DNA of 22,827 nucleotides from a virus. The stretch covers positions 1-22,827 of IMG/VR virus record IMGVR_UViG_3300014962_000019; one strand, written 5' to 3'. Under the pieces are notes generated by a model. It was not told the DNA's origin. It was given only the letters and a program-made list of their open reading frames with translations, and did not search any database. The position numbers were made by a program, and so were the translations under genes. This document shows, piece by piece, positions 21,791 to 22,827 of this stretch. The first letter of the stretch is position 1; every line of letters starts with the position of its first letter.

Positions 21791-22006
21791 ATGGCGTTTG
21801 ACGAATCGAATTTTGACCCGGTGAAATATGGCGTTCTGTGGCAGCGCGTCCAAGACATGGACCGCAAGATCGACAAAATGGAAAGCCAGATCGATCAACT
21901 CCTTGAGCTGGCCAACCGATCCAAAGGCGGGTTTTGGATGGGCATGACAATTGCATCATTTGCTGGTGGTCTTGTCACTTGGATCGCCAGTCACTGGAAA
22001 GCCTGA
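21791..22006 (+). CDS. XhlA-like small membrane protein (holin accessory)
   Basis: The 71-residue protein begins directly after the previous TAA. An N-terminal amphipathic coiled coil with WQRVQDMDRKIDKMESQIDQ (17-36) is followed by one membrane segment (FWMGMTIASFAGGLVTWIAS, about 48-67) and a short basic end. This layout matches XhlA-type haemolysin/holin accessory proteins, which work with a holin in lysis. It lies immediately before the endolysin. It could equally be a pinholin or a different tail-anchored membrane protein. The N-terminal FDESNFDPVKYG echoes the FDPDKY start of the gene before it, probably by chance. Confidence 0.7.
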   Translation: MAFDESNFDPVKYGVLWQRVQDMDRKIDKMESQIDQLLELANRSKGGFWMGMTIASFAGGLVTWIASHWKA

Positions 22007-22008
22007 CC

Positions 22009-22401
22009 ATGTACTCTCTTGGACCTCAATCAAAAATGCGTTTGAGTGGGGTCCATCCGGATCTTGTCAAAGTTGTCGAACGGGCCATTCAGATCAGCAC
22101 CGTCGACTTCACCGTGCTTGAGGGTGTCCGCTCTGTTGAGCGTCAGCGCACCCTTGTTAAATCCGGCGCCAGCCAAACCATGAACTCCAGACACATCCCG
22201 GGTGCCGATGGTCTGGGTAAAGCCGTAGACCTTGGTGCATGGGTTGACGATCAGGTCGACTGGTCTTGGCCTCTGTACTATCGAATCGCTGGAGCAATGA
22301 AGCTCGCCGCCAAGGAATTGAACATTCCGCTTGAGTGGGGTGGCGATTGGAAAATGAAGGACGGCCCTCATTTCCAGCTTCCATGGAAGGAGTACCCATG
22401 A
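22009..22401 (+). CDS. Endolysin, M15-type peptidoglycan peptidase
   Basis: The 130-residue enzyme is a compact zinc L-alanyl-D-glutamate (or D-Ala) peptidase of the M15/VanY group, like T5 endolysin. The zinc ligands are predicted as H62 and D74 in SRHIPGADGLGKAVDLG (60-76) and H121 in DGPHFQL. D118 of the same motif is the likely catalytic acid, and the WGGDW block is at 110-114. Compared with the usual S-x-H-x-x-G-x-A-x-D spacing, four extra residues (within IPGADGL) lie between H62 and the G-x-A-V-D part. No signal peptide is present, so export depends on a holin. GGAAAG precedes the ATG. Confidence 0.9.
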   Translation: MYSLGPQSKMRLSGVHPDLVKVVERAIQISTVDFTVLEGVRSVERQRTLVKSGASQTMNSRHIPGADGLGKAVDLGAWVDDQVDWSWPLYYRIAGAMKLAAKELNIPLEWGGDWKMKDGPHFQLPWKEYP

Positions 22402-22769
22402 TGGACCCGTTGACCGTTCTTGCCGCGCTGGGGCCACTGGCTGTTGACCTAGGGAAATCCCTGATTGGCCGTTTCGTTCAGACCGACGGTTACAAGCCCG
22501 TCAACATCGACGAGTACGCCAAGATGCGCCAACTTGACTTGGACATGTTTAAAGCCATGAACGAGGCGGGTGGCTCTAATCCGTCCTACCCGTGGGTTGA
22601 GGCTGCTGTGCGTCTAATGCGCCCAGGTGTGGCCATGATTGTCTTGGGTACATGGGCGGCGCTCAAGCTCAATGGTCAAGCCAGCGACACAGTGGACAAC
22701 TTTGCCGCTGTCGTAGGCTTCTACCTATTCGGGGACCGCACGTTGTTTTACTCGCGCAAAGCAAAGTAA
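22398..22769 (+). CDS. Three-TM holin-type protein
   Basis: The 123-residue protein starts at ATG 22398, which has AAGGAG at 22386-22391 and overlaps the endolysin stop; a second ATG directly follows. Hydrophobic segments are LTVLAALGPLAVDLGKSLIG (5-24), PGVAMIVLGTWAAL (about 75-88) and FAAVVGFYLFGDRTLFYS (about 101-118). The YPWVEAAVRLMRPGVAM and GFYLFGDRTLFYSRK stretches are characteristic of the GTA/phage three-TM holin family. It would permeabilise the inner membrane so the endolysin reaches the wall. The polar middle (DEYAKMRQLDLDMFKAMNEA) lies between TM1 and TM2. Confidence 0.85.
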   Translation: MMDPLTVLAALGPLAVDLGKSLIGRFVQTDGYKPVNIDEYAKMRQLDLDMFKAMNEAGGSNPSYPWVEAAVRLMRPGVAMIVLGTWAALKLNGQASDTVDNFAAVVGFYLFGDRTLFYSRKAK

Positions 22770-22827
22770 ATCACTGGCGCCCAAACTAGCCACCCGACAA
22801 AGGCCAACAGCATCCACCGAGCCAGTC
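22748..22827 (-). CDS. Possible 3' end of a membrane-protein gene (partial)
   Basis: On the minus strand, one frame is open from the right edge to a TAA at 22750-22748. It encodes LARWMLLAFVGWLVWAPVIY and then FALRE, a Trp-rich membrane-segment pattern with a charged end, unlike random antisense sequence. It would converge with the holin gene and overlap its last 22 bases. Only 25 codons are visible, so chance cannot be excluded. No terminator separates the two genes. The + strand after 22769 shows no start or gene. Confidence 0.35.
   Translation of the reverse strand, partial: LARWMLLAFVGWLVWAPVIYFALRE

Overview
The window is a late-gene block of a tailed phage (or a prophage or metagenomic phage contig). 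All 28 recognised complete genes lie on the + strand, mostly with ATGA or TGATG overlaps or gaps under 60 bases, so it reads as one long virion-and-lysis transcription unit. The head and tail proteins are of the P22/Sf6 podovirus type: Sf6-like small terminase, ATPase/nuclease large terminase, a ~720-residue P22-like portal, scaffold, P22 gp5-like coat, and gp4-like and gp10-like tail-completion proteins. These are followed by a head-binding tail fibre and three ejection-protein candidates. No integrase, repressor, replication gene, tRNA or CRISPR array is visible, so lifestyle cannot be judged. GC is mostly about 53-70%. The gene styles resemble phages of freshwater Betaproteobacteria, but that host guess is from impression only.

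Layout. 1-211: no convincing gene; an AT-rich patch and four 18-bp tandem repeats just before the small terminase. 212-2334: terminase. 2337-2737: a 51-residue basic protein and a GroES-like co-chaperonin. 2734-4905: portal. 4902-9953: an insert of about 5 kb between portal and scaffold, which are neighbours in P22. It carries a small helical protein with a Dps-type metal-site pattern, several beta-rich virion proteins, a 944-residue multi-module adhesin of alternating base composition, a 38-residue hydrophobic protein and a coiled-coil protein. 9954-12500: leader with two hairpins, scaffold, coat, terminator, small decoration-like protein, second hairpin pair. 12562-15523: small acidic protein, gp4-like, gp10-like, and a C1q/TNF-like jelly-roll protein in the tail-needle position. 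15533-18143: tail fibre, a small conserved companion, a cupin-like protein. 18140-21790: three ejection-type proteins. 21791-22769: lysis cassette (XhlA-like membrane protein, M15 endolysin, 3-TM holin). The last 80 bases may hold the 3' end of an opposing membrane-protein gene.

How it works together (inference from the families). TerS/TerL package DNA by a headful mechanism through the portal into a shell built by scaffold and coat, perhaps with help from the phage co-chaperonin. gp4- and gp10-like proteins then close the portal. Fibres and the jelly-roll protein bind the host, the ejection proteins form the DNA conduit, and the lysis cassette releases progeny. The features most worth following up are the Dps-like metal-site spacing in the 120-residue protein, the palindromic tandem repeats before TerS, the two-hairpin leader of the scaffold gene, and the cassette-like base composition of the large adhesin.
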